From the NCBI GenBank assembly GCA_028554795.2, contig CM068827.1, positions 69,865,809 through 69,929,808 on the forward strand: 64,000 nucleotides of DNA. Direction: 5' to 3'. How positions within the stretch are numbered: the first letter of the stretch is position 1; each line of letters begins with the position of its first letter. A program made the translations under genes and the position numbers. This stretch comes from Sinohyriopsis cumingii. Its lineage: Eukaryota; Mollusca; Bivalvia; Unionida; Unionidae. The notes under the pieces were generated by a model, which was given only the letters and a program-made list of their open reading frames with translations, was not told the DNA's origin and did no database searches. Below are positions 44,278 to 56,077 of this stretch, piece by piece.

Positions 44278-45459
44278 TCAAGGTACATTTATTAACCGTT
44301 CACCAATGGTATTCTGGACAAAGCAGGTTACTTGATTTTGTTGTTTTGTGCTGGGACAGTCACGCAAAACATGACCCCTCTGGTGACATTTATAGCACTT
44401 TTTGTCTCCATATGATTTTTCTATCAAACCAGTTTTCTTGGACTGAGGTGAACTTGATGCTTGGTTATTTGCTTGTTGTCGGCTGTGCTTAGGGTCGAAT
44501 TTGCTGTCATTGATGGGCAAAACATAATCCTCAGCAGCATCGACAAGAGAACCATTACCTTTATTGCGCCTTATCCACTGGGCCTGCACTGGTGGGAGAG
44601 CCTTCAAGAAGTATTCATCTGCTAAACATCTATGTGGATCACGGCTATCAATGAACCGTGTTAAATACTGCTCTATACGTGCCATCAGACCTCTGTATGT
44701 TTCATTAGCATCCCTCCTTATGCTAACTAACTGGCTGAAATATTCATGAGGTCTTTTCCCAAACCTATTTATCAGGGCCTTTCTTAGCTCAACATAGCTT
44801 TTACTTGTTTGCTGTGCTACCTCTCTTGACTCCCCTGTTAGCAGCGTTCTCAGTTGCAGGGTTTTCATTTCTTCGCCCCATTTGGCGTGATCAGCCACGG
44901 CGTCAAATTCTGAGAGAAATGTAAGAATGTCTTCATTCGCTTGATGATTGTAAGTTTGAAGCTTGACTTTGAATGGTAGGCTGTCATTCTTTTTATCTAT
45001 GTCTTTCTAATGTTTCGCCCTCTCGATCTCTAACTCCAGCTCTTTAAGTTTAAGACTGTGCTCCATTCGCAACTTCTCCCTTTCAAAGTCTAATTTTTGT
45101 CTCTCAGTTGCACATTCCGTCTCTAACTGTAACCGGTCACGTTCAGTTTGCCTGTTGGTGTCCTTGGATGTTTTTAGTTTGCTCTGTGTTTTCTTTAGTT
45201 TTCTTACAGGCTGCTCTTCCTCTATTTCCATATTATATGGTTCTTCACCACTGAAGTCTCCCTCAATATCTGTGAATTGCATCAAATTTGTTTGCTGTTT
45301 CCGTCTGGTTCTATCCCTTGCAATGCTGTGTTCTTCAACAATCGTTCCTACTTCCTCATCTATAACGCTACCTTGGGTCGTCATTTCAATCCTTATTTTG
45401 TTTATCCTTGGCTTAACAGGAATCACTGACACAAAGTTACAGAGTATATCCAATAGCAA
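44278..45459 (-). pseudogene. Gag of the LTR retrotransposon (one internal stop)
   Basis: One reading frame from 45459 to 44278, interrupted by a TAG at 45007-45009. The N-terminal 150 residues are charged and helical (RLQLETECATERQKLDFERE, coiled coil). The central part (HAKWGEEMKTLQLRTLLTGE, SKSYVELRKALINRFGKRP) is the capsid-like helical domain. Near the end CYKCHQRGHVLRDC is a perfect CX2CX4HX4C zinc knuckle (about 44405-44360). It forms the particle and binds the element RNA. Protease follows in the same frame after a TGA, so translation may originally have passed this stop by readthrough, or the TGA is a later mutation. Confidence 0.9.
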
Positions 45460-45539
45460 TTTGCAGCTACACTACTCAGACAAAACTTTGGTACTTGTGC
45501 GGTTTCAATGCTACTGTCAAATTTCCAACAACTTTGCTA

Positions 45540-45556
45540 TCCCATCGCTGCCACCA
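45540..45556 (-). other. Primer-binding site candidate
   Basis: On the minus strand tggtggcagcgatggga begins 4 bp inside the 5' LTR. It starts with TGG, as a site paired to a tRNA CCA end should. The tRNA was not identified. Confidence 0.65.
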
Positions 45557-45560
45557 AAAT

Positions 45561-45933
45561 TGTTACGGGGTACAAAAGTTGCAAACAATAACATCCAACA
45601 CAAAGTATATTCCCAGCCAATTTTTTAATGTTCACCCAAGCTAGGGCTCAAGACGACTGCCTTTACAGAGAACAATTCTTTAGTTTTACACCAGGGCAAT
45701 AGTTTATCAAAACAACAGTGATGACAAATGCAGACTCCAACTCCTATGGGTCAGAATCTTTATCAGTATCAGATGTGAACTAGGTAGAATTTGTTTCTAA
45801 CATTACCATATCTGACCGCTTAAAATCCGTTAAACTAAAACTACCATGTACACCACTGTCTCTTGTCTTAATGATAATCAATATTTATACAATAAATTGG
45901 AGGGAAATGTTAAGCATTAATATGACGGCAACA
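45561..45933 (-). repeat. 5' LTR
   Basis: tgttacggggtacaaaag at 45561 to tgacggcaaca at 45933, 373 bp; it preserves the MITE-free site tctttatcagtatc. Confidence 0.95.
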
Positions 45934-46175
45934 GTTGGTTTCACGACCATTTATTGATAAAGTTACGATTATTTTAAAAACAACAGCAATAAATTGAATA
46001 TAACCTTGTTTTAATGGAAATATAAGAATATGTCATTAGTGCTAATGGTGAAATCTCTAATTAGTTTGGTCTCATCTAAATGTGTAGACAGGAGGGTAAT
46101 AGTTTTATCCTGTGTGCACAGGATTTAGCTCTTATGATAAAACAAGATATTGGGAGAATAAACATTCGTAATACA
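45934..46175 (+). pseudogene. LINE ORF2 pseudogene, middle part
   Basis: It resumes the LINE frame directly after the LTR element: SWFHDHLLIKLRLF (45940 on), then later CRQEGNSFILCAQDLALMIK followed by QDIGRINIR (about 46085-46170), the RT block after motif A and the 'RQG..F' block. It continues the + strand RT cut at 40540. The 28-bp tandem array begins right after. Confidence 0.7.
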
Positions 46176-46189
46176 ACCTGGATTAGTTC

Positions 46190-46985
46190 TCAGGATGCTG
46201 ATGAAGCATTACTGATCTCATCTACTTATGGTGCATCACTTTTCTCAGTATGCTGTTGAGAGATTACTGATCTCAGTCTGCTAATGATGCATTACTTATC
46301 TCAGTACGCTGATGATGCATCGCGTTTCTCAGTCTGCTGATGATGCATTACTTTGCTGATGATGCATTACTTATCTGAGTCTAATGATGATGCATCACTT
46401 ATCTCCGTATGCTGATGATGCATCACTTATCTCAGTATGCTGATGAGAGATTACTGATCTCAGTCTGCTGATGGTGCATTACCTATCTCAGTACGCTGAT
46501 GATGCATCGCGTTTCTCAGTCTGCTGATGATGCATTACTTAGTCTGCTGATGATGCATTACTTATCTGAGTCTAATGATGATGCATCACTTATCTCCGTA
46601 TGCTGATGATGCATCACTTATCTCAGTATGCTGATGAGAAATTACTCATCTCAGTCTGCTGATGGTGCACTACTTATCTCAGTAGGCTGATGATGCATCG
46701 CGTTTCTCAGTCTGCTGATGATGCCTTACTTATCTCAGTCTGCTGATAATGCCTTACTTATCTCAGTCTGCTGATGATGCATCACTTATCTCAGTCTGCT
46801 GATGATGTATTACTTATTTCAGTCTGCTGATGATGCATTATTTATCTCAGTCTGCTGATGATGCATTATTTATCTCAGTCTGCTGATGGTGCATTATTTA
46901 TCTCAGTCTGCTGACGATGCATCACTTATCTCCGTATGCTGATGATAGATTATTGATCTCAGTATGCTGATGATGTATCACTTCT
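46190..46985. repeat. 28-bp tandem array with about 190-bp higher-order repeats
   Basis: The unit tctcagtctgctgatgatgcattactta repeats about 28 times. Variant units recur in order: blocks starting ctcagtatgctg at about 46243, 46431 and 46622 share the same succession of variants, so three higher-order units of about 190 bp are present in the first half. The second half (46690-46985) is a plain array. It lies inside the LINE relic. Confidence 0.85.
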
Positions 46986-47399
46986 CTCATTATGCTACTG
47001 ATGACGTAATACTCTTATTTACTTGTTCAGATACTAATATCTGCTTTAAAATGGGTATTGATAATTTCGACATACTAGTTATAACAGGCTTGACGCCCGG
47101 TTCCGGTTGGGGAAAACGTGTGGTTTACTCGGGTCTTATCCTTTGTCTTGCATTACAAGTGTCTAGTTTCGACATCATAGAATTTCTCAAAATGAATCTT
47201 GGAAAATCTTGGGAATACGTTTTAACATGTTAATGGTAATAAATATTTAGTTTTAAAACAAAAATAGCAGGCTGGAAGGATTTTCATTGCCATCAGAGAC
47301 AAAGGTCTGAAATGAAGAAAACTGGGTCATTGAGCTACTCGAATGAGTCAGATAGCGGTGTTTGATTGTTTGAATGCCAGGGATGATGTCATGTCGAAA
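46986..47399. other. LINE-derived or unique sequence, unreadable
   Basis: No clear block. A GC-richer stretch at 47080-47170 reads TGLTPGSGWGKRVVYSGLI in one frame and is probably LINE RT-derived. Confidence 0.3.
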
Positions 47400-47950
47400 T
47401 TATCAATAGCATTATTTAAAATTTTCTAGTAGTTTGGATCGGTACCAACAAGAAATAATGTCCAGATTATAAACCTAAAATTGGGGTTATGCTGAGTTTA
47501 TTGTCTTCGGTTTAAAGTTTTCACATAACATGGAAAAATTATCGATATATAATTTTTGGAAATTATGAACCTGCTACTTCAGCGAAATAAGAGGTTTTTA
47601 ACTCCGTTTTGGAATAATTGTGATACAAAATTTAGTTATCTCTAAAATTACTCATCTTTTATTGTCATTGCCAAATCCATCTTAGTAGGTCCTTAGTGAA
47701 TTAAATACTCTTTTACGAATGTTTATGGTTTATGTAAAAAGACAAAACTTGATTGAAAATTTGCTGTGAAGAATTAATAGGGGGTAAACTAACATGGATG
47801 TTGTGTGATGTGTCAAAATGGAAAAGTGTTTTAAGTTCTTTTTGTTTGAAATGTAATTTCTTAACTGGTCAATCCCTTTTCAATATGGGGTTATGAAGCA
47901 TATCTAGAATTTCCATTTATTAAACGCGTGAATATAGTCCCTTACTTGTC
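47400..47950 (+). pseudogene. LINE ORF2 pseudogene, C-terminal part
   Basis: Readable: ISKITHLLLSLPNPS, two stops, VLSELNTLLRMFMVYVKRQN (about 47645-47750), then NRG-stop-TNMDVV. The 'K..H.L..LPNP' block followed by 'ELN.L...F' is typical of the region after RT in Tx1/L1-like ORF2. It completes the LINE whose earlier parts lie at 39400-40540 and 45934-46175. Confidence 0.7.
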
Positions 47951-47984
47951 AAGCAGACAAAACAACGTGTTAATAACCATGGTA

Positions 47985-48115
47985 GAGGCCTCGGGTGGCC
48001 TTGTGTTCTAAAACTTTCGTCTTTATCGATCACTGTTATCTTATCTCTGTCCGCGTTGGTTCGATGCTCGGCCAGAGTTGGTATGTGAAACCCAAAAACA
48101 ATAACAACCTGGGGT
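47985..48115 (+). mobile_element. SINE-B copy 3 (degenerate head)
   Basis: gaggcctcgggtggccttgt, atcactgttatcttatctct, B-box ggttcgatgctcggccaga, gttggtatgtga, then a CAA-type tail aaaacaataacaacc. The middle of the body is missing. Confidence 0.6.
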
Positions 48116-48263
48116 GATTTTAATTGCTTTTTGTCACGAACATGGAAACAACCGGTGAAAAGGTCAATATGGTACAGGCGACTTTATACAGACAATCCAT
48201 AAATACCGCTACGGTTATCAAAGGCATGCGTGCAGTCTCTGTTCAAGAGTGAACACCACACGA

Positions 48264-48792
48264 TTTTATGGAGGGGGATTACCGCCATAATTATATACGT
48301 GTATTTCCTGATCTTCCTTGATGCATTATTGTAAATGGCTGCTTGCAAGTGCTACTTTCATAATTCTATCAATGTATATTGTATTTTCATTGATGCAAAT
48401 TGTACGCGGCAGTTTGCAAGTGCTACATTCATAATTCTAGTCATGAATTCTCTATTTTTCTTTGATCCAAGCTGTAAATGGTTGCTTGCAAGTTTTTCGA
48501 TCTACTTTCCTCCTGCATCATTGTATTTTGCTATTTGCCAACTACTGAATTGATTCTGTAGTTTGTCGTATGACAAACGCTGTGTCAGTTATTACAAGTT
48601 TTGTATATTCTGTTTATAAACTTTACAATTACATCATCCCAACTGCTGTTTTCATACAGATTTGGACTTGCAACAATGTAAATACAAAGTTTTATCAGTA
48701 TCGTCTTTGTTGTCCAACTCATGTTGCCACCTTTTGTCATAATGGCATACTAGAGATTAGCAAGGCATTATGACAACAGACGGCGCTTTAAT
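48264..48792 (+). repeat. Dispersed repeat R3, copy 1
   Basis: It matches the reverse complement of 56078-56620 from ggagggggattaccgccata to gcc(g/a)tctgttgtcataatg. Inside are two to three subrepeats of about 85 bp (ttgcttgcaagtgctac...ttcataattct). The family was not identified. Confidence 0.75.
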
Positions 48793-50004
48793 TTTCTAAA
48801 GATTTTTCCTTTACCAGAAATAATGAATGCTCCCCAAGGAGCTTTACGACATTCATTTTGTGTCGGTAACTCTTTCAGTCCCTTTTTTAAGGTGTGCGTT
48901 AGCAACAAAGTTTTAATCGTCTCTAAAACCATATGCTTTCTCGAAAATCAAAGTCATTTATAGCACCTTACGAAAACAAAAACGCATACAGTACAGCAGG
49001 ATGGTCCATCTTTTTCAACCCCAGTTTTGACGCACTTAAGTATTTACCTTCACCGTTTAAGAAATCTACTTCTTAGTGATATCTCTCATTACTTTGGAAA
49101 CATTAGTTATTTTAGCAAGGATCAGAAATGACAATGATATATTCCCTCGTCCTCTTCTTAACAAGCTTTCATCAGACGAACCCTGGTTGTAAGGATTGCA
49201 TTGTACGTCACCCATTTTGACGCACATCACAGCTGTCTATCTTTTCCTGTGTTACTTTTGTACATAAGCTCCAGCGAAAATAAAATATTTCGGAGCAACA
49301 TCAATAGCACATAAAAAACCAAGTTTATAGGTAAAACGACATTTTAAAAAAAAAACAACTAAGCATTCCTTAAAGGTGTTCTTATTCTTATCACCATCTT
49401 CATTTTGGAACATATTTTACCGCAAGAACCGAAATAATCGAACTGTGGAAAATCATGATCTTATCATGATAAAAATGTTTACTTGCGATTAGAAAGATTA
49501 GATTTAGTGTACAATTGTTTTCCAATACTTAATTTGGATTGTTAATGTACAGAACCTCAACCTTTGAATGTATTTATATATAAAAAAACCAACCAAAAAC
49601 CCAGCTTTAAAACTGGTTTGCATCCTTTAAAACTTTTGTCTCTAAATGTGGAAATAATCAGAGACAAAAGATGTTACAGGAGATTTTACTTTTATTTATT
49701 GTAATTGATACCATTATCAAACCAATTAAAATTAATAATTTGGTTCAAGAATTTTAAAAATAGAAATATAGCACCCTTGGGTTCTAATTATTCAGCTGCT
49801 CTTTGTCACATTAAAGATTTTTTAAAAAAAGCTTTAAAGAATTTTTGAAATATGAATGTAGTGACACATGATTCTGACTTGTTAATTGTGCTGCTCTTTG
49901 CAATATGAAAGTAGTTTAGTGAATTATCTATGATCAAAGAAAGAGAGAGAAAGAAAGAGAAAAAGAATGCAGCAAAACTGCATATTTCATTAAGTCATTG
50001 TAAT
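48793..50004. other. No recognisable gene
   Basis: AT-rich. Two similar phrases on a 'pttttgacgcac' theme at 49026 and 49215, otherwise nothing. Confidence 0.45.
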
Positions 50005-50530
50005 TGTATACATGTATCCTGGGTTGATGAGTGTGTTTTGGGACAGTCTTCATCAAGTAACAACAAAAAAATAAACTCTATTGATCTTACTCTATAATTA
50101 TACAGGGTAGAATTTTACAGATCACTGTCTTTTTATTTGGCTTTGTTCCATTTATTTGCCTACATGTATCCTGGGTAGTTGAGGGTGTTTTGGGACAGTC
50201 TATTGTTGTTTTAGGGTAGTCATGGTCTTTCGTTTGGTGATAAATACCAATATGGGGAAGAAAAAAACTCCTGATTTTACTCGAAAATTATACAATGCAG
50301 GATTTTACTGATCACTGTCCTTTTTAAGGTATGATTCAGTATAATGGTGTACTTGTATCCAGGGTAGATGAGAGTGTTTTCGGACAGTTTTGAGCTAGCC
50401 CCATTACTTTCAGGGTGACAGATAGAAAAATTAAACTGCTGGATGTCTAATTCATGCATAAGTTGTTGGAAATAAACATAAAAATTTGCTGGACAGAAAT
50501 AAACATAAAAATTTGCTGGACAGATTTGAG
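50005..50530. repeat. Three diverged tandem copies of about 170 bp, plus a 29-bp duplication
   Basis: Units begin acatgtatcctgggttgatg (50008), acatgtatcctgggtagttg (50162) and acttgtatccagggtagatg (50350), each followed by gtgttttgggacagt or gtgttttcggacagt and later gattttac.gatcactgtc. At 50467-50523 aaacataaaaatttgctgga occurs twice. Confidence 0.75.
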
Positions 50531-51216
50531 GAGGCAAACAAGTGTTAAAAACATTGCCTAAACTTTTAGAACAGTTTTTGCTTTAATATTCTTGAAAGGA
50601 ATAGACTATGGAAATCTTGAGGATGCACACATTAGGATCAACAAGTACTGGTTGCTTGACTTGGTATCAGGTAAAGAACCGACAGTCTACCATTTTTCTG
50701 TTAAATGGCTTGTCAAATGGTCAAATGCAGGAATAAGTTGCATATGTACCTTAGATATCTTCCGATTGGGATTTCCTACCATTTGACAAGTGTGATAAGA
50801 TATATGGTACTTATAAACATCACTTTTAATTTTCGGCAAATAAAAATGATTCAGGATCTTGTGATAAGTCTTATTGACACCAAAATAACCAGCTTAAGGA
50901 GTTTTATGGGCTAGATTATGCATTCCTGTATATATGACTTAGGAACAACAACTTGATTGCTCACTGGCCACTCATCACCAGCAGGTACATCAGGTGTCTC
51001 CATTTTTTCATAATGACCCCTGTTACACGGGGGGAGTGATTGTCCCTCCGTTTTGGTTTTCGTTATCTAGGGGTTGACCGCCCTCGATGTTATTGCCCGG
51101 TTCGAGTAAATAGAAATATAAGTGGTGAAACTTATAGGTGGTATAGATAGGGAATCTGAGCAGGTATATAGAACAAACCAACACGAGCCCCCGTACATGT
51201 AAACAAACAATTTAAT
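50531..51216. other. No recognisable gene
   Basis: Short ORFs only. Confidence 0.45.
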
Positions 51217-51473
51217 TGTTGTTGTTGTTGTTGTTGTGGGGTTTAACGCCATTTTTCAGCACGATAGGGCTATACATGGCGGCCAGTATTAATGGTGGAG
51301 GAAGAACCCGGAAAACCCCGGAAAGAACCACCGACCCGCGAGAAGCTACTGGCAAGCTTTCTCACATGCCCACATTGGCTGAATCTTAGACTCGAACCGC
51401 CGCAGACATAGGTGAGATGGCAGTGATCCGTAACGAAGAGCGCTTTAGACCACTCGGCCACTCGGGGCCCCCT
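51217..51473 (-). mobile_element. SINE-B copy 4
   Basis: Full length on the minus strand: ggggccccgagtggccgagt head, B-box ggttcgagtctaagattc, body, end gcgttaaaccccacaacaac with (CAA)n. It shares the variant B-box and following bases with copy 5 at 53094, so these two are close relatives. Confidence 0.9.
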
Positions 51474-53093
51474 ACAATTTAATCAATTACATACAAACAC
51501 TGTGAAAATTCATTACATCAGGAATGTACTCTGCTTTTATAAATTTAACTTTCTCCGAAATACAAAGAAAACGCAAATAGATTTAAATAAAATAGCCGAT
51601 CTGTTTACTGATAGATTTAGTTCATCATAGGATCGAGTGGACAATCGAAGTCAACGTCTTGTACGATTTCATAACCTGCTCGTCCTCAGTCTGTTTTTGC
51701 TTCCTCTGTCGCTGTTCAGACCCTTGGATCTCAGGATGATACTTTCTACCATCCGTCTCAGGACACTCTCAGAATAAGTCTTCAGAATTTAATACGTCGC
51801 AGGATTGCGTCACAGGATTATACGTCTCACTGCACTCTTCTCTATGCTTCTCCGTATAGGTCTCAGAATAACATCCCTCATTCGTTACATACGTCTCTGG
51901 AGCTATTTTCTCCCTTTTAGATAAATATAAATAGAGACAACCTAAATTTCCCGTTATTTATGAAACGGTTAATTCTTCATGATTCTCCCTCGTTATCAGA
52001 TTTCACTATCAGTGCTAAACAGACGCTAAGGCTATCAATCGACTCCACATGTCCTATAATGACCCTAGTTAGTCAAATGGCTAATTCGTTACGCCTTGAC
52101 CTTACACATTAACACATACGCGAGGCCTGGGGTTCTGAGCCAGCCTCAATTTACACAGTGAATAAATAGGATACATCACGTCAATCAATTACTAGATCAT
52201 TTCCGTCAATACACACTTATTCTTAATCATACGTGAAATCTTCTAAATTCGGCGAATTCACACGGATTCTTGTAATCATATTAACTAATATAATGTATTA
52301 AATTCTTAGTACATAATTCTTATGCAAACAAGACGACAAATTCAAACAATTCGTCAAACTTATCTAAAGAAGACTAATGTACAACTTTCTATGCATAAAC
52401 TCAACACAGTTATACTTCATAAAGCAAATTATTACACGAATATAGAAAAAATATTCATGCAGATACAATTAAATAACTTCAGCAAAGCATTATATATGGC
52501 ATCAACAAATTACATGGAATTGTCACACTACCTTTGCTTTCAACGTTCCTCCCTCTAATCGGTAAATTAGTTCGTCGGTTCCTTTCGACAATCGTCCCCT
52601 TTTTGGACAACAGTTTTACGGAAATTTCTTGCAAATTCCCGGAGTCGTAACCTTTGGGTCCCCTCTTGTAGGAAAAGCTTAGACTGATTAAAATTCGATG
52701 CGGGCGTTATTAAAACCTATGAAATTTTGTGTTGGAACACGCCCTCTCATTTAACGTACCAATCAGAATAAAATATCTCTGCCGCCTTTTTCCAGAGGCG
52801 CCAAAGTCAGGGTCAACTTGACCCTGGTAGTTTGAGTAACAGAGTTTCTGCCTTCTCTCAAATGTGACAACTTTACCATGAAAATGAAGTTTTCCTTGTC
52901 CTAATTGTCCGCCTGGCTGCTGTATAAACAAATGTTTAATTAGGAACGAAATTCTCCCTCTAAAGGACGTTACCGTACTCGGTAGTATGGCGATATGATA
53001 CGCGCCTGTCTCCATAAATCTAATTAATGGTTGTCTGGTCTCAACTAATGATTTCTTGTTAGATCGACATACAATTTGCCACTTCACAACCCA
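51474..53093. other. Unresolved, possibly an LTR-element remnant
   Basis: A 125-codon reverse ORF (52710-53087; e.g. SLVETRQPLIRFMETGAYHI, GQVDPDFGASGKRRQR) has no recognised domain. An inverted ccaaagtcagggtcaacttgaccctgg motif (52799-52826) looks like the short hairpin sometimes found near primer-binding sites, but no LTR pair could be defined. Confidence 0.25.
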
Positions 53094-53332
53094 GGGGCCC
53101 CGAGTGGCCGAGTGGTCTAAAGCGCTCTTCGTTACGGATCACTGCCATCTCACCTCTGTCTGCGGCGGTTCGAGTCTAAGATTCAGCCAATGTGGGCATG
53201 TGAGAAAGCATGCCAGTAGCTTCTCGTGGGTCGGTGGTTCTTTCCGGGTTCTTCCTCCACCATCAATACTGGCCGCCATGTATAGCCTATCGTGTGCTGA
53301 AAAATGGCGTTAAACCCCACAACAACAACACA
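53094..53332 (+). mobile_element. SINE-B copy 5 (near full length)
   Basis: Head ggggccccgagtggccgagt (A-box), B-box ggttcgagtctaagattcag, body gtgggtcggtggttctttcc and catgtatagcctatcgtgtg, end gcgttaaaccccacaacaac. The flanks cacaaccca (before) and cacaacccc (after) look like a target-site duplication. Confidence 0.9.
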
Positions 53333-53557
53333 ACCCCATTTTTCACAAAGTAACAAACTGGTACTTGTGTGGTTTAATTTCTAAAACCCAGTATTGTGTC
53401 TTCTCTGAGGAATAGTACTTGGGGGGCCTATAACTCACATTAAAATGACTTGCATGCTTATAAAGTAGCTGTTACTTTCTGCTCAGATATCTTACAACTG
53501 CAGTCAGAAATTGGCAGGTGGTTTCTAGTATTCTGTGAAGAAACTAACTTTCTTATG

Positions 53558-53563
<6 letters not shown>

Positions 53564-53602
<39 letters not shown>
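53564..53602. repeat. (TC)n microsatellite
   Basis: About 19 TC units. Confidence 0.95.
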
Positions 53603-53604
<2 letters not shown>

Positions 53605-54960
53605 TGAGTGATTAAGACATTTAAATTATGGAATTTACCTTATCCATTATTCCAAGACATACATTAGGGATAAGAGGCCAAATTTAAAATTTCATCTCAG
53701 GTTCATAAATATAATAGTTTCGTGAAGGTCAAAGTATCAGAAATAACAAATTAACAAATAAAATATAATCCTTTTCACGGATTTAGCTCATAGCAAGTAC
53801 AAACAACTTGTTTTTATTGCCCACAAAATAAATTCATCAAAAAGTGAGCCTTTTTGTACAGTATATATATATTGAATACAGATCCAGTAATGGAATGTTT
53901 TTGGGGGTTAATTCTTGAAACAGACACTAGGGAATATAACCTGACTGTTCTTGAGTCATAATTTACAAATGTATGTGGTACACAAAAGGTAATGTGTCTT
54001 GGCCAATCCAGAATTTACAGTTTTAATTCCTCAGAATTTGCAATGATGAGTGTATGTCCAATCCATAAGCCACATTGTGTGACAATCTTGTCTTCATTCA
54101 TGTTTTATTCAGGTGAAAGTGAAAAAACAAAAGGGATTGGCAAATAAATATATAAGAACAATGTAACAAGACAATCCAGGTATTTGTTCCTTATAATTGC
54201 CTTCCTGTATGAAAATTTTCTTTTCAGACTATGTTGCCGTCACATATTGGTATTTTTGTGTCATGAAAATATAAACTTATCTTTTAAACATGATACAATA
54301 ATGATAAAATCACAGACAAATAAAGATGATTATGTGGGTTGGTGTAGATGGTGGATGCTACAACAACTTGAGCTGTGACTAGCCTTAAAAACTTTAAAAA
54401 TATTTTAGAAGATTATGTGGGGGTGTCTTGTTCTTCAAACAGAAAACAATCGCATATGTAGAAGATACATGTAAAAATTTGTATTAATCTTTTTAACTAC
54501 TACATTAATTTCATATCCAAATGTATCAAACACTTTTAGTACTTTATTGTAGCAGTAATAACACAAACAAATTGATCTGGTTACTGGTAGCAGTAGCAAT
54601 ATTATTTATATTCAATTTGCTACCAAAGGAGTCTGATGTTTTATCATTGAGGTACCATACAATCAGTCATCTTATCTGTACTATAAATATTACCTCATAT
54701 ATGGATGAATACGGTTTTACATAATAAAAAATATGTAGTTTTCAGTTTGATATCTGTCGAAATAAAGCATCTCATAATTGTATGGACGTGTTCATTGTTT
54801 ACATCTAGAAAATATATTTCATACTCTTAGAATTTCTTTTCTTATATAATGAAATAAGTTCATATTTTTGTAGCATATATGCTTTGTATGTGGTGTCTTT
54901 GTTTCAAGTCATTTGCCTCTTGCTATTGTATTGAAATTGGAGATTTAATACGAAATTAAA
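53603..54960. other. No recognisable gene
   Basis: AT-rich with short ORFs. Confidence 0.5.
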
Positions 54961-55187
54961 ACGTCATTGCTCAGCACACGATAGGCTATACATGGCGGCC
55001 AGTATTAATGGTGGAGGAAGAACCCGGGATAACCCCGGAAAGAACCACCGACCCACGAGAACCTACTGGCAAGCTTTCTCACATACCCACAATGGGTGAA
55101 TCCGAGACTCGAACCCACGCAGACAGAGGTGAGATGGCAGTGATCGTAACGGAGAGTGCGTTAGACCACTCGGCCACTCGGGGCCCC
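54961..55187 (-). mobile_element. SINE-B copy 6
   Basis: On the minus strand: head ggggccccgagtggccgagt, B-box gggttcgagtctcggattca, body, ending at gctgagcaatgacg; the terminal gttaaacccc is lost. Confidence 0.85.
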
Positions 55188-55310
55188 AAAATGAAATTGG
55201 AGACATGACATTGTCACAGACAACTAGTGACAATACTTGCTGTCTATTGCATAATCATCCATGCCATACATGTATAATAATTTTGTATAATTCGACTATT
55301 TACCTTACTT

Positions 55311-55492
<182 letters not shown>

Positions 55493-55560
55493 CTGCCACT
55501 GTAAACTGCAGATTAACAGTAAAATTTAATTACATAGTGTTGAGAAAATAAACAGAATCC

Positions 55561-55579
55561 TCTCTCTCTCTCTCTCTCG
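55561..55579. repeat. (TC)n microsatellite
   Basis: Nine TC units. Confidence 0.9.
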
Positions 55580-56077
55580 TGAATAAAGAAATGAAAGTAT
55601 GGCCTCTAGGTGCTATTATCTGCACTTTGCTCAGACCTGATGAGGTCTTTACTGCTACAAAAAGGAGTATTTGCACTGCACTCTAAAATAATAAATCTGC
55701 TCTAAACTGATAACATTGTGAATGAGAATATATAAACAAATTAGGGCCTTTAATCTTTCTTGTAAGCGGCTACCCTATTCTGCCACCGTGCGGCAGCGGT
55801 AAATTAAACAGACAAAATGTTCAAATAAAATGGAGTGGGAAGGGTTAGCGGAAATATGACGCTGTGCAAATACATCCCTTTGTATACAATTTGATACATT
55901 TAATTTGTTTTGTGCTACTTGCAAGCCACCTCTCTTCCGAATATAATACTCTAAGATGTCAGCTGCTGTAATTTAATTCGAATGATATTTTAAATAAGAC
56001 GCACAAACATGCCGTAAAGTTGTATAACCTCTTGTTGCTAGGGTCAGGGGAGTAGTCGTATTTTAAAAAATTGACGT
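55580..56077. other. No recognisable gene
   Basis: Nothing beyond short ORFs. Confidence 0.45.

Larger units (their letters stand above)
40541..45933 (-). mobile_element. Ty3/gypsy-type LTR retrotransposon with Gmr1-like pol order
   Basis: LTRs of 373 bp (after removing a MITE from one) flank gag-pol on the minus strand. LTR ends are TGTTGCC...CGTAACA. The flanking 5-bp duplication is gttag (40536-40540) against gttgg (45934-45938), one mismatch. A primer-binding site and a polypurine tract are present. The pol order, read 5' to 3', is protease, integrase, GPY/F module, reverse transcriptase, RNase H, unlike the usual gypsy order. By eye the LTRs differ at 8 of 373 positions (about 2%), a modest age. 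Inactive: two in-frame stops in gag/PR, frameshifts in integrase, and a deletion of most of RT. Confidence 0.9.

Noticed and set aside
45007..45459. Separate coiled-coil host gene
   Set aside because: It is in the same frame as the downstream Gag capsid and zinc knuckle, separated only by one TAG, and lies just inside the LTR and primer-binding site.
42096..45628. Plus-strand ORFs of up to 157 codons opposite the LTR retrotransposon
   Set aside because: They are antisense shadows of the gag-pol frames, which carry recognisable motifs.
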